Positions 43,384 to 54,771 of a stretch of 64,000 nt of DNA are shown here, piece after piece. Under the pieces are notes generated by a model. That model did no database searches, was not told the DNA's origin, and saw only the letters and a list, made by a program, of their open reading frames with translations. The stretch is from the NCBI GenBank assembly GCA_015039465.1, contig MU130366.1, positions 1 to 64,000 of the forward strand, read 5' to 3'. The position numbers and the translations under genes were made by a program. Numbering within the stretch: the first letter of the stretch is position 1; each line of letters begins with the position of its first letter. Source of the stretch: Phlegmacium glaucopus (Eukaryota > Basidiomycota > Agaricomycetes > Agaricales > Cortinariaceae).

Positions 43384-45925
43384 TTGAAATTTGAATGTCA
43401 AAAAGCCATAATGGATATTGTGAGTTGTCACTTCCTCACATTCCATTTGTCCCTAACTTTGCTTGGTGAAGAATGTATCTATGTTCTTATCTGGGGGGAA
43501 GCTCAACTATGGGAACTGCACCATCATTTTCTGATGCCAAGCATAGTCCAAGTGACTACTCTGGCTCATATCTCCCATCCCTCTCTGACAGTATCTCCCA
43601 TTCTCTCTCTGATGTACCTTCTTATGAGCCACCAGAATTTGGTATTCTCTCCAGGCAGCTCTGTTATAGTTCTACACCTCTGCCCACCACTGTGATGCAT
43701 CTATCAAAGCCAAACCCCCAATATTTCCACAGTCTTCAAGAGTACGCCGCAAGACTGGAGAAGAAGCATTTGGGACTAGAAAAGCAGCATGAAGCACTGG
43801 AACAGAAGCATCCATTGCTTGAGACACAGCACAAAACACTCCAGTAATGTCAACCATTCTAAATATACCAGGCATACATATGATTATCTAATGGCAACCC
43901 AAAGTGACACATATAGTGCCCTACTGAAGATGATACAATCTTTGCCACTAACAGGATCGCAGGTGAAGTTAGTACAAACCAAGAAGCATTTTCCACACCT
44001 GTGCCACCATGTCAAGAGGATTATCCCAATATCAAATTCTGGTTCAGGTGGCAGTGGATCGAGTTTTCAAACAATCACATACCAAATGCCATTTCAGGAC
44101 CTCAAGCTCATGGCAGGAGCCATGCCGCTCAAGGAATAAATGTCACCATGCAATATGTGGAAATGGAAGACAGTACCATAATTAGTGGCAATAGGGCCAC
44201 CGAAATCAGGAAATTTGTGCATGCTATTTGGGTTTCATTTTCTAAAACTGGTGGACCACCATCAAAATAGGGGCAAGCGGACATCCAAATTCAGCAACAA
44301 TACCTCTATGCAATGGGTTCTCACTTTCCAGAACTCAGACTATGCGACCTGGAGTGGAAGTCTGAACAAATTGTGACTGATAACTATCTGTCATGGTATA
44401 CTAATTGGCTATCCAAGCACAATGTACAAGGCCCAAAGCAGGAAAATGATGACATACCATCTCTACAAATGAAGCGTTCTTAAAAGGCATTAGTGAAGTC
44501 TGCAGCAAAACAAACAAAGCTGGAAGAAGTGGCTGTATCTGATGATAAAGGAGGAAATGGCAAGGTCGAGGGTGTCCCTACGAGCACTGATAGATCAGCA
44601 AGTGACGTTCAGGTCAGGTTTGGTGATATCACCTACTATATGCTAACAATCTAATAGATGGATGCATCCCCGACCTTGGATACCAATATGTTGGACTGGG
44701 ATCACAACCAATCCATCCACTTATGTCAGTCCTGTGGTATCGGTCAACACTTCATATGATGATGTGCCTTTAATTACTTTCCAAGTGGGTATTCAGCACC
44801 CTACTGTCCTCCTAATGTCATCAAACATTGATATCGACAGAACATGTCAAACCTATCAAATCCAGACCCCAATATCACCGGTTTCACCACAAACAAACCA
44901 GTGACAAAGGACAACACAGCAGCAAGTCCTACATAGAAGATTTGTCCAAAGTCCCTAGTATCACCATGAATGAACTAATAGAAAATAGCAGGACAGCAGA
45001 AAAGTTCACTATGGCAGGGTATACATATGAAGTCCCTGGTACTGCCATAAATCAACCAACGGTGAATGGCAGCACAGCAGCAAAGCTCACAACTGATACT
45101 GTTGTTGCTACATTTGAGGTATGTTCTTAGTATTGTTGCCCGTTAACTTGCCATCATGTACATCTTGATAGATAAACAATCAGTTGAATATTTCAGCTGA
45201 TGTTGCAGCCAGATTGGGATTCAGTACCACAACTCCTCTCTCCTTGGCGGCATTTCCTCTGCCTAGTTCTATGCTCGGCCCAACATCTCCAGTCCCATCC
45301 TCGTCCACATCAGCATCAACATCTCTGGCCATGCCCACACAGGGGTTGGTGGGCAGCCCGGATCCTCGACTGATACTACCAACATTTCTCTTCCTGAATC
45401 CTCAACCGATACTACCAATGCTCCTCTTCCTGAGTCCTCAACCAATGTTATAGCACATGGATCCTCAAACAATACTACCGGCACTCCCTTTCCTGAATCA
45501 TCTGTTATGTCACATGAATATTCGGCCAATACTACTACCAACACTCCCTTTCCTGTGCTGCTCATGCAGGCATCTGCAGCTCCAACAGTATTGGTGGGAG
45601 ATTTTCTGATGGTGTCGCAAGCAACTCCAAATTCAAACACCACTGGCATGTTTCTTGACTTGGAGGTTGTTGGCCAAGCTGATTCCCCTGCCAATGGATG
45701 TGGAATGATTGCTACTGCTCCCATGGCTCCTGCAAAAAAGGCCACAAAAATGCGGCCTGGGATATCAAATACAGCAAGGTGCAATTGTGGTTACTGATGA
45801 TCTGCTTTTCCTCATATTTGCTTCCAGGAGTTTATGTTCACAGGACTGGTGTCAGAAAAATCCATGGGGAACCACTGCTGACTTCAAGAAATACTTTGAT
45901 AATCTCCCCCCCTAATGTTTTGAAG
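43384..45925 (+). pseudogene. Unidentified broken multi-exon gene or repeat ORF
   Basis: Overlapping open stretches read as one damaged gene: Ser/Pro-rich start with a coiled-coil-like AARLEKKHLGLEKQHEAL (43,473-43,847); a segment with MQYVEMEDSTIISGNRATE and RKFVHAIWVSFSKTGGPPSK (44,001-44,270), continuing in another frame as FPELRLCDLEWKSEQIV and TDNYLSWYTNW; then low-complexity Thr/Ser/Pro stretches to about 45,797 and a tail FKKYFDNLPP. The central part resembles a recurrent agaricomycete protein of unknown function. A TAA near 44,480 and frame changes break it; some gaps may be introns. No enzymatic motif is visible. Confidence 0.45.
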
Positions 45926-47559
45926 GTATGTGAGTAACCGTCTACAGGGTGTCAAACTAAGCCTTTTTAGACATACCAAGAGCTTTCAGCTTCAAAGCAG
46001 CTTATAGAGAAACAGGTGCATATAATGCAATATCTCTCAATCCACTGCTGACCATCGCAATAATCCAACAGAAACCAAAAAATTCTCATACAGGAGGGGA
46101 TGCTTAAAATGCAGATATCAGATTGTGCTGGGAGGAAAGGGTTATATATAACATTTAGTTTGCCTGGTTTAATTATTGTTCAGCCTTGAAGAAACTAGAT
46201 TTATGATTAAGCTTCAAATAGACCAGATGTCTGTACATCCTAGAATCTAGGGTATTTTGAGAAGAATTGAGAAAAATTGTGGATTGAAATTTGCATTGGA
46301 GATCTAGCTCTCCCATAGTGGAGATCGAGGGGAATTGAGAAAAGCATGAAAATACTCATTTGTAATGGAGGTATCTCGACTGATATCAATGAGAAATCAA
46401 GGTAATGCATCAAATTTATTATTGGGTCGATATTGATAGATAAATGTCAAAATGATAGTTTTTTATTGACTGCTCTCACTCAGATCAGAGCCGATTTTGA
46501 CTGGGGGTCAGTGACTGCAAACAACCATGTACCACAGTTGCTGATGTAATACTATTAGACGTGTGGCGACCGTTGGGTGACCGTTGGGTGACCGTAAGGG
46601 GCGATGCAACATCAATTATGTCATAAATATCGTGATGTAAAAGAAGTCATTGACAAGCTGGTTTGGGAGTACCATGTGATGAGAAAAGTCATGGTCATTT
46701 CACACCGACTAGTCACTGTCTTTGCGTTACGACTTTTGTGCTAAGATATAATTATTCAATGGAGCTACTACAATGGCTCCACCTTGTGGCTACAATGCAA
46801 TAGGTGTGGAAGAAATAAGCTAGTTGGGTGAAAGAACACACGAAGTGTGTCTTCAGACCCGGGGTACTCGACAACAAGAAAACACAGAGACCTTCCGATT
46901 GAGAAAATGAACGCGTGGGCGGGTGGGCCACACTTCAGCTTGAGACGGGTAAGGGATTGGTGTGTTAAGTTGCCGGGTGTCCTGGATCAAGGAAAAGGCA
47001 ATTTTGCCTTTGCCTTTGCCGAAGAAAATGGGAGTGGAGGGTGGGTGAAAAGAACGAAGTGATGCAGAAGGAGCTCGACTTAGGATTTGGTCGAGCGCCT
47101 ATAAGCCAGCGAGGTGGGAGAGCAGAAGAGAGAAGTGCACGTGATGCACTTCTCGTCTGCTCAAAGACATCATTCTACTTCGTTCTAGAAACGGAACTGG
47201 CAGTGACTTTGACTAGTCATCATGACCTGACTTTCGACTTTCAGTCACCGACTGTCCAACACTGCCGCGCACCCCCTTGCGTTTTGAATCCGAATCTGGG
47301 GTCAGATTTATCCATAAGAGTCCGCGTTGCCGAGATATCAAATTGGATGCCTTTGCTTGTCCGCAACTGTACAAGCAAGGATGAGCGAGTTTCTCACGTC
47401 TCGTCCTTGTGTAAATAGTTTATCTTATACAACCGGGAACATTGTCTCAATGATCAAATAAAAGTTATATATATTAGTATCTGCGTTAAATTAAAATAAT
47501 AAGCTTCGTAGAAAATTCCAATATAGAACCTTTCACAGATTCAAGTCGAAGGCTACGTG
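45926..47559. other. Intergenic region without a recognised gene
   Basis: The part near 46,490-46,530 resembles the sequence at 4,706-4,740. Two ORFs (46,847-47,062; 47,041-47,418) have no recognisable content. 47,120-47,155 contains an imperfect gaagtgcacgtgatgcacttct palindrome. The last ~130 bp are probably the 3' flank of the minus-strand PARP-like gene. Confidence 0.4.
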
Positions 47560-49486
47560 CTAAGGCTCGTACATGACCAGGAATGATGGCCTGATAGCAT
47601 CGTTGTCGTACACTACCAGCTCGTCGTAGTTCAGACTACCCCCTTTCTCGGCCAAGACCTTTATAGGAAATTGATGAGGCAAGTAAATCCAATGCTGTTG
47701 AAAAACTCACTGAATCATAGCCAGCTGGTGGTGAAGTCAAGGACGTGTTGTCTTGAAGCAATTTGCAACCTTTACCAACGATGACTTTGTTGAGCAGGAT
47801 TGCTTTTAGTTGGGATTTGCAATCATTATGGGAGTAGTCATTGGATCTAGAATCGATTGTAAAAAAACAGACATAAAGCGTAAAAGTGCACTACAACAGA
47901 CTTTGAGGAGGTCGATGATGTGTAGATTCCTTTTCCGAATCTGCCATTTTGCTTATGGTTTTATTTTATGAACCGAAAACAATGACAGGTAGTGCGCACC
48001 TTCCCCAGCCCGTCTTCTTTCCCCACAAAGACACGTCAAAAGAGGTACGCATGATGCAACACAGGGAACAAGTCGGCGCTGAACAGAACTGAGTGTGTCC
48101 CTTGTCACCTATATTGCAAATACGACGCGTTCCATGCCAACGACGATTCTCATTTCCTGCAGATCGACCTGTGCTTACAAATTGCCCTCGACTTTCCACT
48201 GCAGCTCTAGAGGTGTTGGGGAATTCTCAGAATTCCTTTGTTCATGATCAAGAGAGTTGCGTGTTACCTATAAGCGTCGTAGCCGGCTAAGGATGCTTCG
48301 GGTACTACGATCTTGTACACGCGCCGGACAGGTGGGCATGTGGTTCCTGCGTGTCTCCACGAGGCCTTGAACTGTTCGGCCACTGTACGTCATGGAACAA
48401 CTCGTTAGGAATCCGGACCTTTTTTTTTGGACGATGTAAAAAGGAAAGAAGAGAAACAGACCGCTTTTGAAAGTGACATGTCCGAATGGAACCTCCAGAA
48501 TCATCGGGCCTTTGTTCTCGGCATCATCTATACAAGGTTGACTACAGAAGTGGGAATTCGCCATCTTGGGCGCTTGGAGACACATCAGGCAGAGCGTCTC
48601 TCCTAATCTAGGATGCCAACAAATTCAGCTTTTGCGAAGTGAGAAATGATAACAGGGAACAATGCTAACATTTTGTGCGCCATCGAACAATACTCGTAAC
48701 CTAGTCCTGGTCCATTCCCCAACGAATGGGGCGGATTCTGGCATCCAGGCGCTTGACAGACAGCTGAGAACAATGAGATGTAAACGCTATGATACGGACT
48801 GGAGAAGAAATAATGAGACCTTTTCCGTTCGCTCCCGTGGTAGGCTTTCTTTGCAGCGGACCGTTCGCACTCTTTGCGCATGCCTTGCTGCAGAAATCAT
48901 GTGTCTTCGTTCCATCGGAATACTTGGGTCTATTATGACAGAACTAGGGATCGGGGAGATTTAGTAAAAATCTAATTCTCATCATGGGCAGACACTCAAC
49001 GTACATCGCAATTCCCAGAAGTAGTGCTACCAACAACCTGAGCACCAGAAGTTGCGTTAGAGCCGCCCCCGTTGGCACAAACCCTCTTGTTCGCACATGT
49101 TTTGCTGCAGAACGGATGTACCTTGGTTCCATCAGAGTGCTTTGGACGCAGTTGACAAACCTATGTTGTGAAAATTAAATTCATGGTTCAAACACCCCCG
49201 GACCGATGAGGACTGGGGTACTGACGTCGCATAAAGCAACAGAATTACTAGTCGGAGGACTGGTACCCAGAGTACCATTAGTATTGTTTGCGTTGGTTGA
49301 AGGAATTGGCGCAGGCGTGTGAACAGGAACGGAGGCTACAGCAGGCGCATTCCAAGGAGCTTGGGGGGCAGTCGATGGCGCAACGCTAGGTGGCGGATTG
49401 GGGGCCGTCCTCTGCGTTCCCGACGACAGCGGGTAACCTGCGATAGAACCCAAGAGCGATAAAGCAAGGGGGATATGGGAGGCCAT
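47560..49486 (-). CDS. Zinc-finger protein with PARP-like ADP-ribosyltransferase domain, ten exons
   Basis: Exons (minus strand): 49226-49486, 49005-49160, 48820-48943, 48670-48763, 48462-48607, 48268-48382, 48000-48206, 47902-47940, 47711-47846, 47560-47658. Nine short GT-AG introns all keep frame and give 458 residues. Residues ~1-85 are Pro/Ala-rich. Four Cys/His modules follow: CDVCQLRPKHSDGTKVHPFC, FCHNRPKYSDGTKTHDFC, CQAPGCQ...YCSMAHK and CLMCLQAPK...FCSQPC. After VPFGHVTFKS comes a catalytic fold with WHGTRR (His323), GKGIYTSS (Tyr374) and NYDELVVYDNDAI (Glu439), positions matching the H-Y-E triad of PARPs. The domain probably transfers ADP-ribose; zinc modules may bind nucleic acid or protein. 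Intact, with normal CpG. Fused zinc modules of this type are common in basidiomycetes, function untested. Confidence 0.88.
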
Positions 49487-49728
49487 ATTTATGGAATAGT
49501 TGATTCTCTAGGCGTTGCCAGTGGATAATTATGGAGAAAGAGAAAGTGAGAAAGAACAGTGATGGATTTTAACCTGATTTCAAGGCCAATTGATCTACAC
49601 GCCCAGGCAGCATCGATTGCTGACAGCAAACGGTGTGGTTGCTGCGTGTTGTTCACGAGGCCACGATACGGATCCTGATATCAACGCGACCTTTTCTCAT
49701 TTACTCTCCTTCCATTCCGAACGTAACC
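49487..49728. promoter_or_regulatory. Shared divergent promoter region of two PARP-like genes
   Basis: The 242 bp between the two start codons must hold both 5' leaders and promoters. It contains pyrimidine tracts (cttttctcatttactctcct) just upstream of the plus-strand ATG, as often seen before fungal transcription starts, and no clear TATA box. Assignment rests on gene geometry only. Confidence 0.5.
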
Positions 49729-50969
49729 ATGGCCTCAATTGTGAAAAACGTCGTCCATTGGGGATCCCATTCTCAGCGACAAAAATCTCCCGTTCAGGTA
49801 GACCTATGCGAGGTATTTCGTTTGGCAGTCTTCCTCAATAATCGATGTTTGATTTTCTGCAAAGATTTGCGGCAAAAAGCCAAAATTTGTTGACAAAGGC
49901 TTCAAGCACCCATACTGTAGTAGGAGCTGCGCACGAAACGGGCAAGGACCCAGTCCGGCCGCTTGTGTATTTCGTGGATGTCGTGCAACAGGCAAACCTG
50001 CGTTTGCTAATTTCTGTTCAGACACACACGCCAGGTATATTATGTCCGTCCCTTATCACCCGCAAGCAATTTAAATGAAGCTTTCCTCCGCAGGGAAGGA
50101 GTACTTCAGGGACAGGTGGAAGGATGTGAGCTATGTGGCACGCAGCCACGCATTGTGGGCACGATGTGCATTGCTTGTGATCGTCTGGTTTGTGTGGGGC
50201 CACAACTGAGAGAACTAAATCCAGATGGAGCGATTTTCAAGAACCGTAAGCTTCCTGCTATTTCTCCCCATTAGATACATCGTTCTGATAAGTTAGCCAA
50301 CAGTTCGCGCCCAATTTCTTAGTGAATGGGACTCACAGAGAGATACTCCGTCATTTGCAAAGGTTTATGAAATTATAAATCCCCGTGCCGTTCGTAATCA
50401 GCACGAACGATACAGGCGAGTACCCTTGACAAAATTTGACAGTGGAAACAGACTGAATAGTAAACGTAGATTGTCATATCCAACATTCGAAGAGATTCGC
50501 AGTTTCCATAGTTCTCAGTGCATTTGTGATTTAGGACACAAAGAGCCGACCTTGTGCAATTTCAAATCATGTGGAATCTGCTCGATAGCCAAGTCGTCCT
50601 TCAAGTCGTTCGCCTTCGGGGTTGCCAGTAACAACGGACGGTGGGCAGAGAATTGTTGGCTGAAACGAAATGCTGACCGATGATGTCCTAGGTTCGGAGA
50701 TGGAATCTATTCCTATCGAAATCCGGCTCTCGCTGATCAACACGCGACATCTTGCACTTCGTCTCCATATCGTGTCATGATAGCCTGTGATGCGTTGGTC
50801 GAGCGATCACAATGTACGGCTAACGAGGTCCGTCTTTTTGGCTTGCTATTAGTTGATCAGACGATTGAAACAGTCATCACAGTTCACTGAAGAAGAATCG
50901 CTCTTCGTTCCATGTTCAGACGCCATCCTGCCGGTATATGTCTTCATGTATACTAAATTGAGTTCATGA
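49729..50969 (+). CDS. Zinc-finger protein with PARP-like domain, six exons (divergent paralogue)
   Basis: Exons 49729-49812, 49865-50034, 50094-50245, 50304-50640, 50692-50827 and 50883-50969 join in frame (introns 50-58 bp) to 321 residues. Zinc-type modules: CEICGKKPKFVDKGFKHPYC with SRSC (residues ~27-49), FRGCRATGKPAFANFCSDTH, and CELCGTQPRIVGTMCIACD. The C-terminal part parallels its neighbour: SFHSSQCICDLG (His204), CNFKSCGICSIAKSSFKSF, GDGIYSYRN (Tyr254), then SDAILPVYVFMYTK at the end. A Glu aligned with Glu439 of the neighbour is not obvious; the stretch EEESLFVPCSDAI places Ser at that position with Glu one residue earlier. It may be a mono-ADP-ribosyltransferase or an inactive binder. 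It is head-to-head with its paralogue, suggesting shared control. Confidence 0.86.
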
Positions 50970-51109
50970 AAGACGTGAATTCCCATCTTAATGGCAATTA
51001 GACCACTTAAATTTGCGACACTAAAACATTGTTTATTTCCCGTGGGCGCCCTCAAATTTACCTAAATCTCTCTCTAGACAAGCCGTATGTATGGCCGTCA
51101 CCCCCTATA

Positions 51110-52740
51110 AGCTATCCGTCTTTTTTCTCAAAATTCATTTTTTATGTTTGTTGGTCTCAACTCTTTTTTTGGGAGTACGATTAGGATTTGATGTATGATT
51201 CTAATACCCATTCTCGACTTTTATTCATTGGAGTCTGAGTTGGATCTGAATGGGAAAAAACAAGGTTGGGAGGCGATTGTGAAGATTGCATTTATTGATC
51301 AAGGTAAAAAGTGTATGGCAGGTGTACATGTGCTGAACTTGATTACTACTTTGTTTCTATTTCTTACTAATTTTTTTAGCGCGTGAACATCGTCTCATAC
51401 CAGAGGAGCGATATCGAAACCCTTGGGGGAACGAGCACTAGATTCAGGTTTAACCCAAACAAAACGACAGTTTAGTGCGTACCCCTCTGCCACGCATACA
51501 TTCATGTTATACTAAACCATGTTCTTCTCTTCCGAGAAGGCAGAAACCGATAAATTCAAAGACGTCGTTGTTCATCGGAAAACTAGTCGATACTACCCTT
51601 CTTTCAAGCCTGCTGAAATGGTAGGAATCTCTGGAAGAGCGTTGGGAAAGATCACTTCGAATTTCACGGTTATCATGTCAGATCACCAGAAGAACAACTT
51701 GGGGCTCAGTTTGAAATACGAAGCGAAGGCTTTGAAAGTAATTGATTATTCAGGGAAGGAAGGTCGAAACTGGGATTATAGCGAGAAAGCTATCGAATTG
51801 CCGAGAGAATACAAGGTAATTTTCCCTCTTTTTTGTGGTTGACGAACGCATGTAACGATATCCTATTCTGTAGAGCAAATTCCAACCGTCTTTCGTTGCC
51901 TTGATGGTAATGGGGATGGTATGTGCCATTACCGTCTTCTCTGTGGGGCTGAGTTGCCAACGTATATTTATAGGCATGATGAAGGCAACAGATGCGCTTC
52001 CAGGTCCAGATCCTGATGGACAAGTCAAGGAAATCAGAAGTTGCCTCAAATCCAAAGGTCTCAGAGATTTCGAGGCCGTGTCTCTTTACTGCGATCAGTT
52101 GATCAGGGTATGACTGGATATCCTCAGATATCCTCGCTGTCGAACAATTTCAATCTTTCTAATACCCGCTTGCTCTCTCAAGGAAACCACAGCCGAAATT
52201 GAGGCTTTAGCTGATGGCAAGTCTCCTGGATCGATCAAGAAAGCGATTGTCAAAAGCATCTCAAGACAGGCAGTGCTCAGACCTTCCCATGTTGCTTATC
52301 GCCTTCAGAACCAGCATTTTGCACTTGGGGGATCGCGTAACAATGGTTCAAGATTCAGGGAGGCCTCAATGCCAAGTCAATGGATGTGTAAGGTAGGCCG
52401 CATGTGCCGCAACACGCCGTTACACCAAAAGGTCGAATATCTGAAAGATTATTCTTTCAGGTACCGGCACATATATATGGTGATGTATACAGCTGTATGG
52501 CAACCAGCCTTACAGGATGTAGTGTGGGATGTTGGTCTTCCCTTCATGTCTGGTGTCAGCTGGGAGATCGGTCTGTTTGACAGTCGGACTCGCTGACTTT
52601 TTTCGTTTTTGATTGAAACTTTGCTTCTCTTTAGATGTTTGCAATATCGTGGTTCAGCAGTTGAATTCAATACGTGCCTGAATTTGACTAATCCTCAGTT
52701 TCGTCACGTCGACCGATCCGAAAGCTCCTCCACCTGAGGC
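51110..52740 (+). pseudogene. XRN1-like 5'-3' exoribonuclease fragment, copy B
   Basis: From about 51,195 it reads DFYSLESELDLNGKKQGWEA, then after an intron REHRLIPEERYRNPWG, where an extra G causes a frameshift. At about 51,470 the sequence jumps from the acgacagttta of that exon to a gtgcgtacccc intron start, so about 1 kb of coding sequence is missing. It then continues with DVVVHRKTSRYYPSFKPAEM, VGISGRALGKITSNF, NLGLSLKYEAKALKVIDYS, FEAVSLYCDQL, KSPGSIKKAIVK and QAVLRPSHVAYRLQNQHFAL, ending near NLTNPQF. These are from the middle and C-terminal half of XRN1, the cytoplasmic mRNA exonuclease. The catalytic N-terminal nuclease domain is absent. Non-functional. Confidence 0.85.
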
Positions 52741-53428
52741 TAGAAGGCTGGTAACTCGAAGGTTGTTGACGTCCCGTATGGCGGTCCTGGTCATCCAAGT
52801 TGACCATGACTGCTTTGGTTATTCCTTAACATCCCTTGGCCACGAAGTACATGCCCCGGAGGCCCCGCAGTCATAAGTTTTAATGTTGAACATTCTATTG
52901 ATTTCGAATGCTGATTCTATTGAATATTGGTAGCTGTCTCCCCTACATTTATATTTCATATTGATAATCAAATGGCTATTAAATGACTATTAAATGACTG
53001 AAATCTTACGCGTTTTGACCATTACCTGACTAGAAGCCGATGGGACTACATTTACACAACTATATATTCCGAATTGTATGAGGTGTTGATTGACTATCGT
53101 TTGACTTACATTGTCTAGTAGACCTGACATTTGTTTTTACAGAGCATCACCTATGTACAGTCACAAACGAAATTTCTGATAATATATAGGTAGTCAACGA
53201 CATCACTATTGTATGACTGCAAGCTATGTAAATACCCTAATTCTACATAGAATTCTTTCATCGCGTCACCGGTAAGTAATGCATTTCACATGCATGCTCA
53301 ATGTAAGCACACCCCGCAGTCCTCGCTATGGTTTTTTTCTTGTGTCCGCTGGGTACGAGTACAAGGAGAGTCTGTCAGATCCATAGTCAACCACTTTTCT
53401 CAGCTCCATAAACATGTAACATCACGAT
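52741..53428. other. Intergenic AT-rich region
   Basis: No gene or element is recognised. Short direct repeats such as aaatgactattaaatgact near 52,970-53,000 are visible. The right part is likely the 3' flank of the minus-strand membrane-protein gene. Confidence 0.4.
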
Positions 53429-54563
53429 TCACTTACGATCCACGGAATCGTTATTACCAATACCTGAAATAGTCACATGCGTGATATTCCCTACTCCCGA
53501 ATTTACATTTGTCCCTGGAACCCCTGTGTTGTATCCATAAGGTGCCATAGGAAGTGGATAAGGATGCCCGTGCATTGGATGGTATGGGTTATAATGAGGG
53601 ACGATTAGTGGGTTAATCGTGTACATCGGTGAACCTAGATTGTTATGCGAGGCTGATGCGCTCCCGTCAGGGCTTCCAGACGGACGTGAAAAAGGATGCC
53701 CACATGTTGAACAACGTGAAGCGTGATTTGGGACGAAGTACCCGCCTGGCGTGTGTATTGGTAAGCCTATACTAAGAGGTGAGTTTGATGCGCTCCCGAG
53801 GCCTTGGATGTGTGCTATCGAGTTATCCAGATCATGAGGTACACGATCTGACCATCTCTGAGACTTGCGATTGACCTTGCGACTCGCTCTCGGAGGTTGA
53901 GGTGCATAATCTTCCTCTTCTGTGGATCTGTCTTCTGTCTCCTTAACCAACAGGATGGGGTGCGTAGCCACTGGCCGTCTCTTTGTTGACCTTGAGGGAT
54001 TCCTCTTTACCTCACTATCAGAACTCCTTCTCCCATTTAATTCCTCCTCTTGCGAACTTGCCTCCCCTACCTTGACATCCTGTACAAAACAATCAGGATA
54101 GCGAAAATAGATAGCGTACAACTGGACTCACAGAGATCTTTTGAGGAGTCATTGATGTCGGAATAATGTGGTCAGCATAGCTCTTCTGAATTTCCGGTGA
54201 GGAAATAGGATCGTATGGGGAAGGATAGGGTGCGGACTGCTTCTTCCAGCGACCGAGGATGAGGGTGGCAACGATTGTAAAAAAGACTGCGCCCCCGATG
54301 ACGGCGGCTAATTTGGCACAATCTAAGGCTAATATCAGTCAGTGTTTAATAATTGGTCCAGAGAACGTACCTGAAGTCTTGGCCAAGGCGATGTTCATAG
54401 TGTTGCCAGCCTGAATACATTTGTTCAACGAATATTGTTGCAATACCTCTCCATCCCAATAGTCATCATGAGGAACCCAAGTAAGCGGGGCCAAACTAAA
54501 TGAATGAGGAAATGTGGGATAGGATTAAAAGTTGCAGCTCACACGTTGATGGTGGTATAATTA
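53429..54563 (-). pseudogene. 3' part of a single-pass membrane protein gene, cut by the Harbinger insertion
   Basis: Exons on the minus strand: 54545-54563 (partial), 54371-54495, 54132-54328 and 53429-54079, joined by introns of 49, 42 and 52 bp. The readable protein has an extracellular-type part (TWVPHDDYWDGEVLQQYS, NKCIQAGNTMN), a hydrophobic segment AAVIGGAVFFTIVATLILG followed by RWKK, and a long cytoplasmic tail rich in Ser/Pro/Gly with CSTCGHPF. This is the layout of the many basidiomycete single-span proteins of unknown function. The upstream exon stops abruptly at TTA|gagcttg, the Harbinger TSD and end. The missing 5' part should lie beyond the other Harbinger end, now at about 61,800-61,935, but I could not settle an exon model there. 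Confidence 0.65.
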
Positions 54564-54711
54564 GAGCTTGTTCGGATACCATGTGTGAACGTATGCAGGG
54601 ATCATTTGTGTGGCATTTGCAGGTCTTGCCGAAATTCCGACCTGTGGAGTTTTAAATTATCCACTGTTGACTTATCTCAGAGATTAGATCAAGATTAGAT
54701 GTCAGTCATCT

Positions 54712-54755
54712 CCATATATGGGAATGGCTGACATGTCAGCCATTCCCATATATGG
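54712..54755. repeat. Perfect 44-bp palindrome at the transposase 5' end
   Basis: Two 22-bp arms with no spacer, centred between 54,733 and 54,734: ccatatatgggaatggctga followed by ca, then the complement. It is bracketed by direct copies of cttatctcagagat at 54,671 and 54,760. Confidence 0.97.
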
Positions 54756-54771
54756 ACATCTTATCTCAGAG

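Noticed and set aside
48093..49178. Plus-strand ORFs opposite the first PARP-like gene
   Set aside because: The minus-strand ten-exon model keeps frame through nine introns and shows conserved Cys modules; the opposite frames have none.
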